Source of the DNA: Marininema halotolerans
Lineage (GTDB): Bacteria > Bacillota > Bacilli > Thermoactinomycetales > DSM-45169
Direction: 5' to 3'
Length of the DNA stretch: 64,000 nt
Assembly: GCF_900116235.1 (NCBI RefSeq)
Contig: NZ_FPAA01000001.1
Span: 62,001 to 126,000 of the forward strand
A program made the position numbers and the translations under genes. Positions 16,904-25,945 of this stretch are shown here, in pieces. Position 1 is the first letter of the stretch. The number at the start of each line of letters is the position of its first letter. Below the pieces are notes generated by a model. The model searched no databases. It had not been told where the DNA came from and saw only the letters and a program-made list of their open reading frames with translations.

Positions 16904-17233
16904 TTAATTCGGTTGTGCACCAGTCACTCGCTTTGCCCACTGCGGGATCAAGCAACCATCGATTACCCACCACAGAAGAATTGGAACAAGTGTGATCCAC
17001 GGCGGCACACCCAGCCCCTTTAATTGGTAGAAAAATAAGCCAAAGGCAAGGGAAAGACAGCTTACAATCGCCATCACTAAGCCCGATATCTTATACCCCA
17101 AATAAAATCGATGAAAGCCAAATAAACCGAGAAAGATCCACACAAAGTAGGCGGTGACTAGCCGATCCTGAAGGTTTTGCTCAGGAGTTTGATGCGTTGT
17201 TGTTGATGAACTGGGTCGTTGCTTGTTTGACAT
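16904..17233 (-). CDS. TM2-domain membrane protein
   Basis: 109 residues from ATG 17233 (AGAGG seven bases ahead). A polar Ser/Thr/Gln-rich N-terminus of about 25 residues precedes two to three hydrophobic helices. The motif GLFGFHRFYLGYK identifies the TM2 family (two helices joined by a short turn). Family function is unknown. It is convergent with the thioredoxin gene, with no terminator visible in the nine-base gap. Confidence 0.82.
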   Translation of the reverse strand: MSNKQRPSSSTTTHQTPEQNLQDRLVTAYFVWIFLGLFGFHRFYLGYKISGLVMAIVSCLSLAFGLFFYQLKGLGVPPWITLVPILLWWVIDGCLIPQWAKRVTGAQPN

Positions 17234-17334
17234 AGGTGATCCTCTTTCCTTTCCGATGTCCATATTTCAGTTATATTCTTTATGATACCGCTTTTTAATC
17301 CTCTAGGACAAAAGGATCTTTATCAACCGATTAA

Positions 17335-17367
17335 AAAACCCCTTCTGGTTAAACCAGAAGGGGTTTT
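17335..17367 (-). terminator. Terminator of the fadNAE operon
   Basis: A 15-bp perfect stem (AAAACCCCTTCTGGT arm, 17335-17349 with 17353-17367), three-base loop, and a T6 run on the minus strand, eleven bases after the fadE stop. Confidence 0.92.
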
Positions 17368-17377
17368 CTAAAATTAA

Positions 17378-19153
17378 TCAGACAACGTAACGCTCTTCTT
17401 CAATGATGCGCTTCGCAATGTTCCGCTTCAGCTCAATTTCGTTGATGAGGTCGTAACGAGTCAATTTTTTCAGGATGGAGAGTTGAGTACGTAGGGTGTC
17501 TCCTTCTTCCATCGCTGCTAGGATACGCTTCGCACGTTGTTCGATGCGAGGGAATGCTTCGTAAACATAAGCAGTGGTAAGTTCCGCTTTTGCTTTGGAC
17601 TTCTCTTCGCCATCTTTTTCAATCGCTTTTTTGGTACGTAGCAACGCACTTTCCATTGCGAAGATTTCCGTGGCGATATCTGCAGCATCATGCAGGATTT
17701 CTTGTTGCTTATCCAGCTTCATACCATACTTCTCGACAGCCAGACCCGTACCCATCAAGAAGATTTTCTTCGCATTTTCGATCAGCTCAGCTTCTTTTTC
17801 AAGCAATGCTGGCTCTTCGTCCGAGAGAGAAGGCATCATCATCATGAGCTCTTCTTGGAGACCGCCCAGTTTTTCCATCACAGGCAGTTCGCCCTTCATT
17901 GCTTTACGAAGTAGGGTACCTGGGATCAACAGACGGTTGATTTCGTTGGTTCCTTCAAAGATCCGGTTAATCCGAGCATCACGGTACATGTTTTCTACTT
18001 CATACTCTTGCATGAAGCCATAACCACCGTGGATCTGTACACCTTGGTCAGCTACAAAGTCAAGTACTTCGGAGCCGAGGACTTTGGTGATGGAGCATTC
18101 TACAGCATACTCAGCAATGGCTTTTGCAGCTGCTGCACCTTCAGCGTTGTCCAGGTGGGATAGCCCTTGCTCGAAGAAACCACCCGTACGATAAATGGCA
18201 CTTTCCAAGGCATAGGTTTTTGCTGCCATGGTAGCCAGTTTCTCTTGAATCAATGGGAACTTAGAAATCGGGGTGTTGAACTGTTTACGCTCATTTGCGT
18301 ACTTAGCGGAAACTTCAATGACCCGTTTGGAGGATCCTAAGGTTCCTACACCCAGTTTGTAACGACCGATGTTCAAGATGTTGAAAGCGATTTGGTGACC
18401 TTTACCGATTTCGTAAAGTACGTTTTCAACAGGTACTTGAGCATCTTCAAGGATCAAGGTCCGAGTAGAGGAGCCTTTAATCCCCATTTTCTTCTCTTCA
18501 GCACCAGTAGATACCCCTGGGAAGTCCTTCTCGACGATAAAGCCGGTGAACTTATCTCCATCTACTTTTGCATATACAACAAAGACATCAGCGAAAGCAG
18601 AGTTGGTGATCCATTGCTTGGTACCGTTTAGGATATAGTGCTTGCCATCGTCAGAAAGCTTGGCAACGGTTTTTGCGCCAAGAGCGTCAGAACCCGAACC
18701 CGCTTCAGTCAAGGCATAAGCAGCAAATTTCTCCCCAGACGCAAGACTTGGGAGGTACTTTTTCTTTTGCTCATCGTTCCCGAAGAAAACGATCGGCAGG
18801 GTACCAATCCCTACGTGAGCACCGTGGCTCAACGCGAAGGAGCGAGCGATAGCAAAACGTTCGGTGATCAAAGAGGAACTGATTTTATCCAATCCTAGAC
18901 CGCCATATTGCTCAGGCACATCTGCACCAAGCAGACCAAGCTCACCTGCTTCACCGAGTAGTTTCACAGTGTGATCAAAGTTGTGCTCTTCGATCTCTTC
19001 AAGAACAGGAAGTACTTTGTTCTTTGCGAAATCTTCGGTGGTCTTACCGATCATCTTTTGCTCTTCGGTAAATTCCTCAGGGGTGAAGACATCCTGGGGG
19101 GAGTGATCTTCGATGAGGAAGCTTCCCCCTTTGATGATGGTTTTTTCAGCCAT
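17378..19153 (-). CDS. fadE: Acyl-CoA dehydrogenase FadE
   Basis: 591 residues: a standard acyl-CoA dehydrogenase core of about 400 residues plus a ~190-residue C-terminal extension, the size of Bacillus FadE. Signatures: YALTEAGSGSDA (flavin/substrate region), QWITNS, VQIHGGYGFMQEYEVENMYRD and the EGTNEINR segment. It performs the first oxidation of beta-oxidation with electron transfer to ETF. Last gene of the fadN-fadA-fadE operon, 18 bases after fadA, under the FadR operator at 22861. Confidence 0.94.
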   Translation of the reverse strand: MAEKTIIKGGSFLIEDHSPQDVFTPEEFTEEQKMIGKTTEDFAKNKVLPVLEEIEEHNFDHTVKLLGEAGELGLLGADVPEQYGGLGLDKISSSLITERFAIARSFALSHGAHVGIGTLPIVFFGNDEQKKKYLPSLASGEKFAAYALTEAGSGSDALGAKTVAKLSDDGKHYILNGTKQWITNSAFADVFVVYAKVDGDKFTGFIVEKDFPGVSTGAEEKKMGIKGSSTRTLILEDAQVPVENVLYEIGKGHQIAFNILNIGRYKLGVGTLGSSKRVIEVSAKYANERKQFNTPISKFPLIQEKLATMAAKTYALESAIYRTGGFFEQGLSHLDNAEGAAAAKAIAEYAVECSITKVLGSEVLDFVADQGVQIHGGYGFMQEYEVENMYRDARINRIFEGTNEINRLLIPGTLLRKAMKGELPVMEKLGGLQEELMMMMPSLSDEEPALLEKEAELIENAKKIFLMGTGLAVEKYGMKLDKQQEILHDAADIATEIFAMESALLRTKKAIEKDGEEKSKAKAELTTAYVYEAFPRIEQRAKRILAAMEEGDTLRTQLSILKKLTRYDLINEIELKRNIAKRIIEEERYVV

Positions 19154-19171
19154 CTTCTATTCCTCCTTTAT

Positions 19172-20353
19172 TTAAGAGACCATCTCGATGACGCCAGCAG
19201 CACCCATACCGCCACCGATACACATCGAAACGAGACCATATTTTCCATTACGCCGCTTCATCTCGTTTAGAAGCGAGACGGTGAGCTTCGCACCTGAGCA
19301 ACCTAACGGATGCCCTAAGGCAATTGCGCCACCATTGACGTTCATAATCTCTTCATTGAGTCCCAAGTGACGGGAAACTTGAATGGCTTGGGAAGCGAAG
19401 GCTTCGTTGAGCTCAATCAAGTCGATCTGATCCAAGGTGATCCCAGCCTTTTCCAGGGCTTTCGGAATGGCAACGATGGGTCCGATTCCCATCACATCCG
19501 GATCGACACCGCCGACACAGAAGGAACGGAAGATCGCAATTGGCTTAATTCCGAGCTCTTCAGCCTTTTCACGAGCCATAACGATCACGCCTGCGGCACC
19601 ATCACTTGTCTGAGAAGAATTCCCTGCAGTAACGGATCCCCCAACACGGAAAGCGGGTTTAAGCTTTGCCAGCGTCTCCATGGAGCCACCCTTACGTGGG
19701 CCTTCATCGGTATCAAAGATGAATTCTTCTTCTTTGAATTTACCCTTCTCATCAACATAGCGATTTTTCACCGTAATCGGCACAATCTCATCTTTAAACT
19801 TGCCTTCTTCAATCGCTTTTAATGCACGCTCATGACTACGAAGAGCAAATGCATCTTGATCTTCCCGGGATACTTCATACCGTGTTGCTACTTCTTCAGC
19901 AGTGTGACCCATGGACATATAGACCTCAGGAGCATTGTCCATCAGCCAGGGGTTGGGAGCTGGCTTATACCCACCCATTGGCACTTGGCTCATACTTTCC
20001 ACGCCGCCTGCGATCACAACATCTGCGAATCCGCACATGATTTTTTCAGCAGCAATAGCGATGGACTGTAGGCCTGAAGAACAGAAACGGTTGACGGTAA
20101 GGCCTGCCGCGGTGTTAGGTAGTCCTGCACGGACAGCAACCACGCGGGCGAGGTTCATCCCCTGCTCCCCTTCCGGGAAGGAACAACCCAAGATAACATC
20201 TTCAATCTCCTTGGGGTCCAGCTGGGGGGTCCGCTTCATCAAATCCTGAATGACGGCGGCTCCCAGATCATCGGGACGAGTGTCCTTCAGCGTACCACGA
20301 GGGGCTTTCCCCACTGCGGTTCGTGCAGCGGCGACGATGACTGCTTCGCGCAT
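19172..20353 (-). CDS. fadA: Acetyl-CoA acyltransferase (3-ketoacyl-CoA thiolase) FadA
   Basis: 393 residues, normal thiolase length. Motifs: [11 protein letters not shown] with the nucleophilic Cys near residue 90, [28 protein letters not shown] with the catalytic His, and CIGGGMGAA with the second Cys. It cleaves 3-ketoacyl-CoA with CoA in the last step of beta-oxidation. Middle gene of fadNAE, about 50 bases after fadN. Also possible is an acetyl-CoA C-acetyltransferase of short-chain specificity, but the operon argues for FadA. Confidence 0.94.
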   Translation of the reverse strand: MREAVIVAAARTAVGKAPRGTLKDTRPDDLGAAVIQDLMKRTPQLDPKEIEDVILGCSFPEGEQGMNLARVVAVRAGLPNTAAGLTVNRFCSSGLQSIAIAAEKIMCGFADVVIAGGVESMSQVPMGGYKPAPNPWLMDNAPEVYMSMGHTAEEVATRYEVSREDQDAFALRSHERALKAIEEGKFKDEIVPITVKNRYVDEKGKFKEEEFIFDTDEGPRKGGSMETLAKLKPAFRVGGSVTAGNSSQTSDGAAGVIVMAREKAEELGIKPIAIFRSFCVGGVDPDVMGIGPIVAIPKALEKAGITLDQIDLIELNEAFASQAIQVSRHLGLNEEIMNVNGGAIALGHPLGCSGAKLTVSLLNEMKRRNGKYGLVSMCIGGGMGAAGVIEMVS

Positions 20354-20402
20354 GTTCCTCTCCTCCTTCAGTGTTCATGATGAAAAACGATACGCACTCG
20401 AT

Positions 20403-22808
20403 TTAGTTGCGCAGAGGTTTGTTTTTGGTAAGCATATATTGCATCCGTTGCTGGGTTTTCGGTTCAGCGACAAGACTGAGGAAAGCTTCCCGCTCAATAT
20501 CAAGGAGATATTGCTCATCGACGAGCGTACCTTGTGGCAGGTTCCCACCAGAGAGGACAAATGCCAGTTTGGTAGCAATCTTAAAGTCATGCTCACTGAT
20601 ATAACCCGATTGAAGTAGGTTGTAAGCACCCAACTTCAGAGTGTTAAAACCGGTTTCCCCAACCACTGCAATTTTCTTCTTATCTGGTGCACGATACCCT
20701 GTTGCAGAAAGCGCAAGCACTTGTTGCTTCGCATCATACAAGAGGTGATCGTCATTCATGCTGATCCCATCAATACCATCACGTAGGAAGCGATAATCCT
20801 TCGCTTCTACCGCACTTGTGGAAACTTTCGCCATCGCAATGGTTTCAAACACTTTATTAACACGGTTCTGAAGACCGATCTCATCTTTTGGATCGACATC
20901 TTGTGTCCAGCGAAGAAGCATCTCTTTGTTACCACCGCCGCCAGGAATGAGGCCAACACCTGGCTCTACGAGACCCATGTAAGTCTCAGCCGATGCTTGC
21001 AGACGGTCTGCTGGTAGAGAAACCTCTACTCCGCCACCCAATGCCATCTTAAAGGGAGCCGCTACCACAGGTTTATCGAGGTAACGCAGGGATCCCATCG
21101 TGTTTTGGAACTGACGGATCATCAAGTCAAGCTCTGGCCAGTTCTGATCTTGTGCTTCCATCAACATCATCATCAGGTTAGCACCCACACAGAAGGTATC
21201 GCCTTGGTTCCCGATGACAAGACCACGCCAGTTCTTTTCCGTTTCCTTCACACCATAAGTGATCATCTGAATGATATCGGCTGCGATCGCATTCTTAGGC
21301 GAATGGAACTCAAGGCAGAGAACATCATCCCCGATATCGACTAGGCTTGCACCACGGTTGGATTTTACCGTTTTCCCTTGTTCTTTCAAACGAGCAAGGT
21401 TGATTTCACGCTCATGGGTTTCTACCTCTTTGAATTGACCACCTAAGTGGAAGGCTTTTACGCTTTCCGGTGACTTCTCATAGAAGGAGGTAGCACCTGA
21501 AGCAAGGAGTTCTTCCACGAGAGGTGGAATGGTTTCTCCCTCTTCCTTCATACGAGCAACGGATTTTTCAACACCGATCTCATCCCAGACTTGGAAAGGA
21601 CCAAGATCCCAGTTGAAGCCCCAACGCATTGCCTTGTCAACGCTTTCGATATCGTCAGCAATTTCTGGAATTCGTGCTGCCGAATAAAGAAGCACTTTCT
21701 TGGTGAGATACCAAGCTAAACGGCCGGCTGCATCATCCGCATAGACAAGAGCACGCAGTTGTTCCTTCATGGTTTTTGCCCGTTTGGACATTTCCAAGGA
21801 AGGAGCTTTCAGCTTTCTGCTCGGACGATATTCCTTCGTAGCGGGATCCAGGACATGAATTTCCTTCTTGCCCTTCTCCCCTTTTACTTTCTTGAAGAAC
21901 CCTTGACCGCTTTTCGCGCCATACCAACCATTGTCCACCATCTCTTGGAGCAATGCTGGTACTTCAAAGATTTTCTTTTCTTCTTCATCGGTGACATTCT
22001 CACGAACGTTGTTGTACACATGGATAAAGGTGTCAAGGCCTACGAGATCCAATGTACGGAATGTCGCACTTTTTGGACGACCCATCGCCTTACCGGTTAC
22101 CGTGTCCACTTCATCAGGTGCTAGATTTTCATCCAACATCTTTTGGAAGGTGACAGCGAGACCGTATACACCAATCCGGTTCGCAATAAAGTTAGGCGTG
22201 TCCTTCGCCAGGACAACCCCTTTTCCTAATCGCTCTTCAGCAAACGCTTTCATTTCATCCACAATCGCAGAATCTGTATCCTTCGTTGGGATTAATTCAA
22301 GCAATTTCATATAACGAGGTGGGTTAAAGAAATGCGTACCCAAGAAATGAGAACGGAACTCAGCAGAACGACCTTCCACCATATCGTGGATGGAAATCCC
22401 CGATGTGTTGGAACTCACGATCATACCTGGTTTCCAAATAGATTCAATCCGACTGAACAGATCTTGTTTAATCTTGAGATTTTCAATGACTGCCTCAATC
22501 ACCCAATCAACTTCCCCGAGGCGATCCAGGTCGTCCTCCAGATTTCCGACCTCGATTCTCTCAACGATACTCTTATGGAACAATGGAGCAGGTTTCTCTT
22601 TTAAGAGGCGCTCTTTCCCCGTTTGTGCAAAGCGATTACGTACCGCTTTGTCCTCCAGGGTAAGGCCTTTCGCCTGTTCCTTATCGTTCAGTTCCCTCGG
22701 TACGATATCCAGGAGCATCGTGCGGATACCTGCGTTTGCCAGGTGGCCTGCAATTGCGGCCCCCATCACGCCAGCACCGATCACAGCAGCTTTTTTGATT
22801 CTCGCCAA
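20403..22808 (-). CDS. fadN: 3-hydroxyacyl-CoA dehydrogenase / enoyl-CoA hydratase FadN
   Basis: 801 residues, the size of B. subtilis FadN. N-terminal NAD-binding fold (AAVIGAGVMGAAIAGHLANAG, within residues 8-28), the HAD segments SNTSGISIHDM and GTHFFNPPRYMKLLE, then a C-terminal enoyl-CoA hydratase part (about residues 495-700) with QGDTFCVGANLMM and LIPGGGGNKEM oxyanion-hole regions. It hydrates enoyl-CoA and oxidises 3-hydroxyacyl-CoA. The start is TTG 22808 behind GGAGGAAGGACC. First gene of fadNAE. Confidence 0.94.
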   Translation of the reverse strand: MARIKKAAVIGAGVMGAAIAGHLANAGIRTMLLDIVPRELNDKEQAKGLTLEDKAVRNRFAQTGKERLLKEKPAPLFHKSIVERIEVGNLEDDLDRLGEVDWVIEAVIENLKIKQDLFSRIESIWKPGMIVSSNTSGISIHDMVEGRSAEFRSHFLGTHFFNPPRYMKLLELIPTKDTDSAIVDEMKAFAEERLGKGVVLAKDTPNFIANRIGVYGLAVTFQKMLDENLAPDEVDTVTGKAMGRPKSATFRTLDLVGLDTFIHVYNNVRENVTDEEEKKIFEVPALLQEMVDNGWYGAKSGQGFFKKVKGEKGKKEIHVLDPATKEYRPSRKLKAPSLEMSKRAKTMKEQLRALVYADDAAGRLAWYLTKKVLLYSAARIPEIADDIESVDKAMRWGFNWDLGPFQVWDEIGVEKSVARMKEEGETIPPLVEELLASGATSFYEKSPESVKAFHLGGQFKEVETHEREINLARLKEQGKTVKSNRGASLVDIGDDVLCLEFHSPKNAIAADIIQMITYGVKETEKNWRGLVIGNQGDTFCVGANLMMMLMEAQDQNWPELDLMIRQFQNTMGSLRYLDKPVVAAPFKMALGGGVEVSLPADRLQASAETYMGLVEPGVGLIPGGGGNKEMLLRWTQDVDPKDEIGLQNRVNKVFETIAMAKVSTSAVEAKDYRFLRDGIDGISMNDDHLLYDAKQQVLALSATGYRAPDKKKIAVVGETGFNTLKLGAYNLLQSGYISEHDFKIATKLAFVLSGGNLPQGTLVDEQYLLDIEREAFLSLVAEPKTQQRMQYMLTKNKPLRN

Positions 22809-22860
22809 AGGTCCTTCCTCCTCTCCGATAATCCGCAGGGACTGTGGCCTTGCATTACCA

Positions 22861-22878
22861 TGAATGAATGGTCATTCA
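22861..22878 (-). promoter_or_regulatory. FadR-type operator upstream of fadN
   Basis: TGAATGAATGGTCATTCA is a near-perfect dyad that matches 17 of 18 positions of the B. subtilis FadR box (TGAATGAMTANTCATTCA, from memory). It lies 52 bases before the fadN start, where a repressor could block transcription until long-chain acyl-CoA is present. Confidence 0.85.
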
Positions 22879-23078
22879 TTTACTAGGTAGAAAAAAACCC
22901 CTCCTGCTTCTTTCGGCAACGCTTTTCACTTTGCCAACACTACAGGGAGGTACCCCAATTACTTGGAGACGGTTTACCCGTTCAAATATTATTATTTATC
23001 TGATGCTCGCGCACGTCAAGGGCTCTTGCTCATTTTTTTGTAAGAATCGAAAATAAGGCGAAGGGTCAAAACCACGAA

Positions 23079-23101
23079 ACGGGCGCAATCACTGCGCCCG
23101 T
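23079..23101 (-). terminator. Hairpin after the ferredoxin gene
   Basis: ACGGGCGCA (23079-23087) pairs with TGCGCCCGT (23093-23101). The T content beyond it on the minus strand is interrupted (TTCGTGGTTTTG), so strength is moderate. Confidence 0.6.
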
Positions 23102-23109
23102 CCCATCAT

Positions 23110-23343
23110 TCACTTAAAAAAATTGGCATTGATTTCAATGTACTGCTTTTCTGCTTCCGGCACCATATCTTCTTCGTAGATCGCTTCTACCGGACAAACC
23201 GGTTCACACGCTCCACACTCAATGCAAGTGTCCGGATCGATGTAATACATGACGTCATCGCCATGAATACAGTCGACTGGGCATACCTCTACACATTCTG
23301 CAGCTAATTCATCTTTACAGGTTGAAGTGATAACGAAGGCCAA
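23110..23343 (-). CDS. 7Fe (3Fe-4S/4Fe-4S) ferredoxin
   Basis: 77 residues, acidic. The first cluster ligands are arranged C-x7-C-x3-C-x3-C in the segment CKDELAAECVEVCPVDC; the second is CIECGACEPVCPVEAI. This is the layout of short seven-iron ferredoxins such as those of Bacillus. It carries electrons in the cytosol. The start is TTG 23343 with a GGGGGG-type ribosome binding site. It stands alone upstream of fadN and reads in the same direction. It could serve the acyl-CoA dehydrogenase pathway or others; the sequence does not say. Confidence 0.9.
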   Translation of the reverse strand: MAFVITSTCKDELAAECVEVCPVDCIHGDDVMYYIDPDTCIECGACEPVCPVEAIYEEDMVPEAEKQYIEINANFFK

Positions 23344-23665
23344 CTATAATGCCCCCCTTTAATAAAGGTCGATTCTTGGGTACGAATATTTTTGTACCAA
23401 TAGTGATGGTATACCCCGAACATCTCAGGATAAACGCGGCTCCCGTCACCATACCATCTCTTTCGATTTTGACCCGCCAAGTTCCTTTTTTCTACGTGAA
23501 TATTATCATGCTACTGTCATCAATTATGCAAAGTCAGGAAAATTTAGTACATCCAATGTATCCACTCGTCCATTAAGCCCCACCCTTCTCATCCCACCAT
23601 CAGGCTAAACGTTAACAAAACTTGTCTAGTTTGCTTGGGTATTTTCCCTATTGGATGAATGCAAC
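23344..23665. other. Intergenic region between ferredoxin and the aldolase-fold gene
   Basis: About 320 bases. It holds the ferredoxin upstream region (minus strand). I found no convincing small gene, strong hairpin or repeat. Confidence 0.4.
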
Positions 23666-24418
23666 TTAATCGAAGAAGGACTGGATGGCGAGTTCATCGA
23701 TGTCGATGGTTTCCTCTTGTGTATGGGTAAACCGTCGTAGCATGATTCTTTTTGCCTTTGAAACCGAGGCGGAAGGTCCTCCTCGTTTCTCCTTCAGAAT
23801 ATGATCCACTTCCTCAGTCGATAACACACGTTCTTTTCCTAACGTGCGTGCGGTGTGACGAACCTGTGCAACCTGTTCGATCAGCTCCATCTTTCCCCAT
23901 GCATCCATTACGCTATCTCCTAACGTAATCGCTCCCAGACGTTCTAATAGGAATCCATCATGGAAGGGAAGTAGGTGTTGAAGATGTTTTAACCCTCCGT
24001 CTTCAACCATTACACCACTGGAAACAGTAGGCACTCCACCTAAACGTATCACCATCTCAGGGACAACGGGGTCCATGAAGGAGACGCCTGCGATCGTAAA
24101 ACCAATAGCTGTTGGGGGATGAGCATAAATCACCGCTGTAACATCGGGGCGTGATTGATGGATCCTTGCATGAACACGATGCAGGCGAGTCGTCTCCTCG
24201 CTTCCATCGACCAGATTCCCACTCCCATCCATCCGATGAATCTCTCTTTCGGTTCGTTCCTCCATAGGAAGGTGACTCGCTGAGAGTAGGAATTGATCCT
24301 CTGCCACACGGACACTGATACTCCCTTGGTTGGCGACGACAAAGCCCTTCCGATACATCTCCTTACCCACCCGAAGGATCTCTTGAATTGGATCGCTATT
24401 ACATACCCTCTCTTTCAT
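23666..24418 (-). CDS. Class II aldolase/adducin-fold protein with degenerate metal site
   Basis: 250 residues from ATG 24418, eight bases after GGGGGA. The fold is recognisable: NQGSISVR, the QSRPDVTAVIYAHPP segment, the Pro/Val stretch and GAITLGDSVMDAW. Hand alignment to L-fuculose-1-phosphate aldolase shows the four zinc ligands E73, H92, H94 and H155 as Leu, Tyr, His and Leu. Only one is kept, so zinc-dependent aldol cleavage is unlikely. The C-terminal ~55 residues are a basic extension (KRIMLRRFTHTQE). It may be a binding or scaffold protein or have another reaction. Single gene, following the ABC genes on the same strand with a 67-base gap. Confidence 0.75.
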   Translation of the reverse strand: MKERVCNSDPIQEILRVGKEMYRKGFVVANQGSISVRVAEDQFLLSASHLPMEERTEREIHRMDGSGNLVDGSEETTRLHRVHARIHQSRPDVTAVIYAHPPTAIGFTIAGVSFMDPVVPEMVIRLGGVPTVSSGVMVEDGGLKHLQHLLPFHDGFLLERLGAITLGDSVMDAWGKMELIEQVAQVRHTARTLGKERVLSTEEVDHILKEKRGGPSASVSKAKRIMLRRFTHTQEETIDIDELAIQSFFD

Positions 24419-24485
24419 AAAAAGTCCCCCTTTTCCGTATAGGGAGAATGTTAACACAAGAGTGAACTTGGACTCATCAACCGCT

Positions 24486-25217
24486 TTATTCCAGCATATC
24501 TCGGTGATTAAAGTGCATCCACCCTCCTATAAAAAAGAGCAGAAACCCTCCGATTATTATTCCAGCTAGTTTGAAATCCACTACTTGAGATTGAGGAATC
24601 ATGGCAAGTGCAGGTTGTGCCCAGGGATACCAAGGACCGTATTCTTGTGAATTTCCAGCAAAGAGGTTCGGAATCGTAAACAAGACATTGATGGCAAGGG
24701 GGATTCCAAAACTTTTAAACAAAAACGAGACCCACAATTGTAGTGCCGCTAAGGGAATGATCGCAAGCCATCCTAAGAAGATACTTTGTCCAAGCACCAC
24801 CCACTCGATTTGAGAAACATCCCCTCGAAGAACAATTGCCCCCACTGAAAAGAGAAAGAAGATCCCTTGAGAAATTGCCAGCGTGACAATGAGGACTGAA
24901 AATTTAGCAAAATAAACCACCGAACGGGAGACTGGCCAGGTGAAAAGTAATTTCCATCCACCCTGATGATTTTCGTATCGACAGAGAAGAGCGGCAAAAA
25001 TTCCTGCGATCAACGGGAAGAAAATCATTCCATAATTAAATACTGACAGGGTATACATCATCACCCACTTGTTTTCCCCTGCATTCGTAGACATTCCAGC
25101 AATCGACAAACTGGATAAGATTGCTAACAGCGGACCGATCAGTAGCAGCAATAACAATCGCTTCTTTTGCATTTTCAACCCTTCTGCTATGAATAAGCGA
25201 GAGAAGCTCCTCATCAT
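24486..25217 (-). CDS. ABC-2 type permease, second subunit
   Basis: 243 residues from ATG 25217 (AGGAGGT six bases ahead); its start overlaps the stop of the first permease. Six hydrophobic helices, with the GLKMQKKR start, HQGGWKLLFTWPVSRSVVYFAKF cytosolic helix and a W/P-rich periplasm-facing loop. Related in layout to its neighbour, so the transporter is a heterodimer, as in LanE/LanG or bacitracin-type exporters. Likely exports or expels a peptide antibiotic; substrate unknown. Confidence 0.84.
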   Translation of the reverse strand: MMRSFSRLFIAEGLKMQKKRLLLLLLIGPLLAILSSLSIAGMSTNAGENKWVMMYTLSVFNYGMIFFPLIAGIFAALLCRYENHQGGWKLLFTWPVSRSVVYFAKFSVLIVTLAISQGIFFLFSVGAIVLRGDVSQIEWVVLGQSIFLGWLAIIPLAALQLWVSFLFKSFGIPLAINVLFTIPNLFAGNSQEYGPWYPWAQPALAMIPQSQVVDFKLAGIIIGGFLLFFIGGWMHFNHRDMLE

Positions 25218-25945
25218 GAATGCACCTCCTGCCGTTGAAACAGTGCCATCCCCACGATGAAAAAAATCAGTCCTTCGCCTAAAGCAATGGGTAACCATAA
25301 CGATGGATCATTTTCGAATCGCCTACTCATCGCATAATCGACGGGAACCACCTGAAAGACATAGGACCAGGGAAGCCAGTTGGCAAATGCAGGCGCAAAA
25401 AGAGCACCTAGGACACCAACGATGATGGGAACTGACTGGTTGTTCATACGTAGCGAAAGGGTGAGTTGAATGGCGAGAACAGGCAAGGCCGCAATGACAG
25501 GCCAGGTGACACCCATGGCTAATGTTTTCCACGGCACTTCTCCAGTCAATCCTAACCCTTTCCAAAGACAGGCCAATGAGACCGTAGCACCACCGGAGAA
25601 AAGGAGCATGAGAAAAAAAAGGATCAAAAATTTAGCCAGATAGACTTGCCACCGGGAAACTGGTAGCGCTAATACATATTTCCACGCATTTCCCTGATGC
25701 TCCATACTACCCGCCAAGGAGGCAAGAAGACTGCCACCAATCAGGATGGTTATCGGCAAAATGATTTGCGCTTCCAGAAGAAACCCCGTTACGGTATCTG
25801 GGTACTTACCAAGAATATATTCTGAACGCAAACGATAGTCTACGATGAGGACGGCCAGGATACCGAGGGCACCGAGCATTGGCAGAATAACCATCCATGT
25901 CCGTTTGATTTTTAACCCTTCCGCAAGAAGGAGGCGAAGAATCAT
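25214..25945 (-). CDS. ABC-2 type permease, first subunit
   Basis: 243 residues and six predicted helices, beginning LLLAEGLKIKRTW like its partner, and carrying the same HQGNAWKYVLALPVSRWQVYLAKF amphipathic helix. It overlaps both the ATPase gene (25942) and the second permease gene (25217) by four bases, so all three are translationally coupled. Same family as lantibiotic-immunity permeases (LanE/LanG, MutE/G). The two permeases look like a duplication. Confidence 0.86.
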   Translation of the reverse strand: MILRLLLAEGLKIKRTWMVILPMLGALGILAVLIVDYRLRSEYILGKYPDTVTGFLLEAQIILPITILIGGSLLASLAGSMEHQGNAWKYVLALPVSRWQVYLAKFLILFFLMLLFSGGATVSLACLWKGLGLTGEVPWKTLAMGVTWPVIAALPVLAIQLTLSLRMNNQSVPIIVGVLGALFAPAFANWLPWSYVFQVVPVDYAMSRRFENDPSLWLPIALGEGLIFFIVGMALFQRQEVHS

